DNA from: a virus
Strand: one strand, 5' to 3'
DNA: 64,000 nucleotides
IMG/VR virus record: IMGVR_UViG_3300046474_000370
Coordinates: 37,111-101,110 of that record
A model generated the notes under the pieces. That model worked only from the letters and a program-made list of their open reading frames with translations. It ran no database searches and was not told the origin of the DNA. Below are positions 61,675 through 64,000 of the stretch, piece by piece (position 1 is the stretch's first letter; each line of letters starts with the position of its first letter). The position numbers and the translations under genes were made by a program.

Positions 61675-63858
61675 ATGGCCAACAACAGCGGGAACCTGGG
61701 GGCAGCGCCGTCGTTCGGCAGCCCCGACGCGCCGCCCACGCCGGGGCAGATCGGCAGCGCGACGGCGCTGGTCGGGGATGTGCTGGCCGAGTCGCGCGGG
61801 CTGGCGGCGCAGTCGGCCGGGCGCGGGCTGGCCGCGATCGCGGCGCTGGGCGACTTCGACGTCGCGATCCCGGCGCTGGATTTCCCGGCCCTCGTGATCC
61901 CGGCGCTCGATGCCGCCGCACCCGGCACCGCGCCGGCCGACCCCGGCGACTTGGGCATCACGCTGCCGGCGTTGCCGGCGGCGCCGGCGCAGGGGCCGTT
62001 CGGCGTGATCGGGGCCGGCGAGGCGCCCGAGGCCAACCTGGTGCCGCCGCTGCTGCTCGACATCGCGTTGCCCGATCCGCTGGCGATGCTGGTCCCGGCG
62101 GCGCCGGAGCTGCCGCTGGTCGGCGCGCCGGTCGAGCCCGATTATCAGCTGCCGGCGCCGCCGCAGTTTGTCGCGCTGAACCTGCCGGATGCGCCGGTGT
62201 TCGCGATCGCGCCCTTCGACGCCCAGGCGCCGCAGGCGCCGGACGCGCCCGACCCGCAGTTCGCGTGGGCCGAGGTGGCCTACCACAGCGACGCGCTGGC
62301 CACGCTCAACACGCGCCTGCTGGACCTGGTGAACGGGACGGCCAGCGGCCTGCCGGCCGAGATCGAGAATGCGATCTGGCAAAAGGGCTGCGACAGCGCG
62401 GCCATGCTGAGCTATGTGGCGGTCGACAGCGCGTTGCAGGACAGCGCGGCGCGCGGCTTTGCGATCCCCGGCGGCCAGCTGGTACGGGTGGTGCAGCAGG
62501 CGCTCGAGGCGGCGCTGGCCAAGGATGCCGAGGCCTCGCGTACGGTGATGGTGGAGGCGGCGCGGCTGGAGCAGCAGAACTTCCAGTTCGCGTTCGGCCA
62601 GGCCTTGCAGCTGGAGTCGCGCCTGATCGAGCTGTTCAACCAGGTGCAGGAGCGCGCGCTCGACGCCGCCCGGTTCCGCTCGGCGGCGCTGATCGACCTG
62701 TTCAATGCCCGGCTCAACCTGTACCAGGCCGACGTGCAGGCGTTCGCGGCCAAGGTGGAGGTGTTCAAGACGCGCTTGCAGGCGGCGCTCGCGCAGCTCG
62801 ACCTGTACAAGGCGCAGCTGGAGGCGGTCCATTTGCGCGGCGAGCTGAACGTGCAGATCGTGGGCCAGTACAGCGCCCAGGTGGAGGCGGTGAAAGCGAG
62901 CACCGACATCTTCAAGGCGCGCGTCGAGGCGGTCAAACTGAGTGTCGAGACCAACCGCAACCGAACTGAGCTGTACCGGGCCCAGGTCGAGGCCTATGCC
63001 GCGCTGGCCAAGGCCAATGGCGCGCAGGTGCAGGGCTATCTGGCGCGCTTGCAGGCCGAGCATTCCAAGGCCCAGCTGTTCGGCAGCCAGGTGGCGGCCT
63101 ACACCGCACGGGTCGAGGCGTACCGGGTGCTGACCGATGCCAAGCTGAGTGACGTCACGTTCCAGGTGCGCCAGTTGCAGGAGTTCCCGATGGAACTGTA
63201 CCGGGCACAGATCAGCGGCTACCAGGCGCAGGTCGGGGCCGAGGCGGCGCGCCTGGCCGCCACCGCCGAAGTGTTCCAGCTGCGCGTGGAGGGCTACGCC
63301 GCGGTCGAGCGCGCGAATGCCCAATACGGCGCGGCGCAGGCCGACGCCGCCGCCACCACCACCCGCCTGTATGCGTCGCAGGCGCAAATCGCGCTGCAGG
63401 ACGGCATGAACAAGATGAAGCTGGCGCAGCTCCAGTCGGAGACGGCGCAGTCGGCGCTGCGCGCGGCCGGCCAGCTGACTACCCAGCTGGCGGCGGCGGC
63501 GATGAGCGCGCGCAACGTGTCGGCGTCGCTGACCGGCTCGGTCAGCAATTCGGCCGGCACCTCGGCCTCGGTCAACCAGTCGGTGTCGAACAGCGTCAGC
63601 ACCAGTTCGAGCACGAGCGTGTCCACCAACCACAGCGCCACCACCGGCATCAACAACAGCGCCAGTGTGGCGATCAACCATTCGCAGTCCAGCTCGAACA
63701 ACCAGACCTGGTCCGACACGACCGACCAGTCGGTCAGCAACTCGACCTCGACCTCGGCCAGCAACGAAACCTCGCGCGGGGTGCGCAACAGCCGCGACAC
63801 CTCGGTGCGCCACAGCGACAACGCCACGATCTCGACGCTGTACCAGCACCGCAAGTAA
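61675..63858 (+). CDS. long coiled-coil virion protein with Ser-rich tail, copy B
   Basis: The 727-aa protein is a paralogue of the preceding gene: Pro/Ala-rich N-terminus (about 1-200), the motif RGFAIPGGQLVRVVQQALEA corresponding to RGFRMPEAALVRIVQQALQG in copy A, the same helical repeats with EFPMELYRAQISGYQAQVGA (EFPLELYKTQMQAYQIGTAA in A), and a Ser/Asn/Thr-rich tail (about 620-727). It begins 10 bp after copy A. The pair may form a hetero-oligomeric rod. Confidence 0.7.
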   Translation: MANNSGNLGAAPSFGSPDAPPTPGQIGSATALVGDVLAESRGLAAQSAGRGLAAIAALGDFDVAIPALDFPALVIPALDAAAPGTAPADPGDLGITLPALPAAPAQGPFGVIGAGEAPEANLVPPLLLDIALPDPLAMLVPAAPELPLVGAPVEPDYQLPAPPQFVALNLPDAPVFAIAPFDAQAPQAPDAPDPQFAWAEVAYHSDALATLNTRLLDLVNGTASGLPAEIENAIWQKGCDSAAMLSYVAVDSALQDSAARGFAIPGGQLVRVVQQALEAALAKDAEASRTVMVEAARLEQQNFQFAFGQALQLESRLIELFNQVQERALDAARFRSAALIDLFNARLNLYQADVQAFAAKVEVFKTRLQAALAQLDLYKAQLEAVHLRGELNVQIVGQYSAQVEAVKASTDIFKARVEAVKLSVETNRNRTELYRAQVEAYAALAKANGAQVQGYLARLQAEHSKAQLFGSQVAAYTARVEAYRVLTDAKLSDVTFQVRQLQEFPMELYRAQISGYQAQVGAEAARLAATAEVFQLRVEGYAAVERANAQYGAAQADAAATTTRLYASQAQIALQDGMNKMKLAQLQSETAQSALRAAGQLTTQLAAAAMSARNVSASLTGSVSNSAGTSASVNQSVSNSVSTSSSTSVSTNHSATTGINNSASVAINHSQSSSNNQTWSDTTDQSVSNSTSTSASNETSRGVRNSRDTSVRHSDNATISTLYQHRK

Positions 63859-63927
63859 TGCGCGGGCGCGCCCGCGCCGCCCCATCCCACTTTGCCCCGC
63901 CTGTCATTGCCCTGGAGCGCCTAATCC

Positions 63928-64000
63928 ATGTCCAAAATCGACGATCTCGCCAACCTGCCGGGCCAGCCCGCCCCCGACAACAGCCCGCGTGCCGCCCGTG
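63928..64000 (+). CDS. start of a further phage gene (cut by window end)
   Basis: Opens MSKIDDLANLPGQPAPDNSP; 24 codons are visible without a stop. The ATG follows the coiled-coil copy B stop by 69 bp. Identity cannot be told. Confidence 0.5.
   Translation, partial: MSKIDDLANLPGQPAPDNSPRAAR

Noticed and set aside
57492-62063. Very long minus-strand open frame (1523 codons) opposite the repeat and coiled-coil proteins
   Set aside because: The plus frames have coherent protein features, ribosome sites and short gaps. The minus frame is His/Arg/Gln-rich without domains and arises because third-position GC bias removes stops on the other strand.

Overview
The window is very GC-rich, with strong GC bias at third codon positions, and reads as a beta-proteobacterial chromosome (Burkholderiales, perhaps Massilia/Duganella-like; this is an inference from composition and protein style). 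About 3.5 kb of host DNA is followed by a large prophage that runs off the right end. The host part (1-3508) is a bacteriocin-type export locus on the + strand: the end of an HlyD-like adaptor, a Gly/Ala-rich peptide precursor with a possible GG leader, a small membrane protein that could be immunity, a terminator, and a C39 peptidase/ABC exporter.

The prophage starts right after the exporter. A minus-strand early arm (3546-12276) is made of two transcription units. The right one, from a candidate PL at about 12.3 kb, carries RecT, a YqaJ-type exonuclease, SSB, NinB and a small HTH protein, and ends at a terminator at 7.4 kb. The left one holds ten small unknown or Zn-binding genes. The immunity region (12.3-13.45 kb) has a CI/S24 repressor whose catalytic Ser and Lys appear replaced, a Cro/YdaS-like protein that appears to be translated from a leaderless mRNA, and four 17-bp operators of the form YRCAA-N7-TTGYG. 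A rightward early unit (13.4-18.3 kb) encodes a Ref-like HNH nuclease, a replication initiator with origin-like iterons inside its gene, a DnaB/Twinkle-type helicase, a VWA protein, a VRR-NUC nuclease, a zinc protein that may be the late antiterminator (Q-like) and a winged-helix protein. It is followed by a strong sigma70-type promoter and a roughly 160-nt leader ending in a terminator, the layout of lambda pR'/6S RNA.

The late region (25.4 kb to the end) holds terminase small and large subunits, an 883-aa portal, scaffold-like protein, a major capsid protein of N4-gp56 style, head-tail adaptor-like proteins and many structural or fibre-like proteins. These include two repeat-rich proteins and two paralogous long coiled-coil proteins with Ser/Asn-rich tails. 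No tape measure, sheath, integrase, holin or endolysin was recognised. This fits a podovirus-like temperate phage, but the right end is missing.

Two blocks of small genes run against the late genes: 19.3-25.3 kb and 29.6-35.7 kb. The second is a near-continuous operon of 20 short genes with 4-bp overlaps. It contains a family of four proteins starting SRNxREG, a stand-alone winged-helix protein resembling the N-terminus of CapW/BrxR defence regulators, and a macro-like protein of the A1S_2505 type with a zinc ribbon. I consider it the best candidate for an undescribed accessory (possibly host-takeover or anti-defence) system. Other cargo includes an orphan DNA methyltransferase with a beta-clamp-binding tail, a PAPS-reductase-like PP-loop protein, a methyltransferase/glycosyltransferase fusion, an HslV-like Ntn hydrolase, and a lone minus-strand moron with its own promoter at 54 kb.
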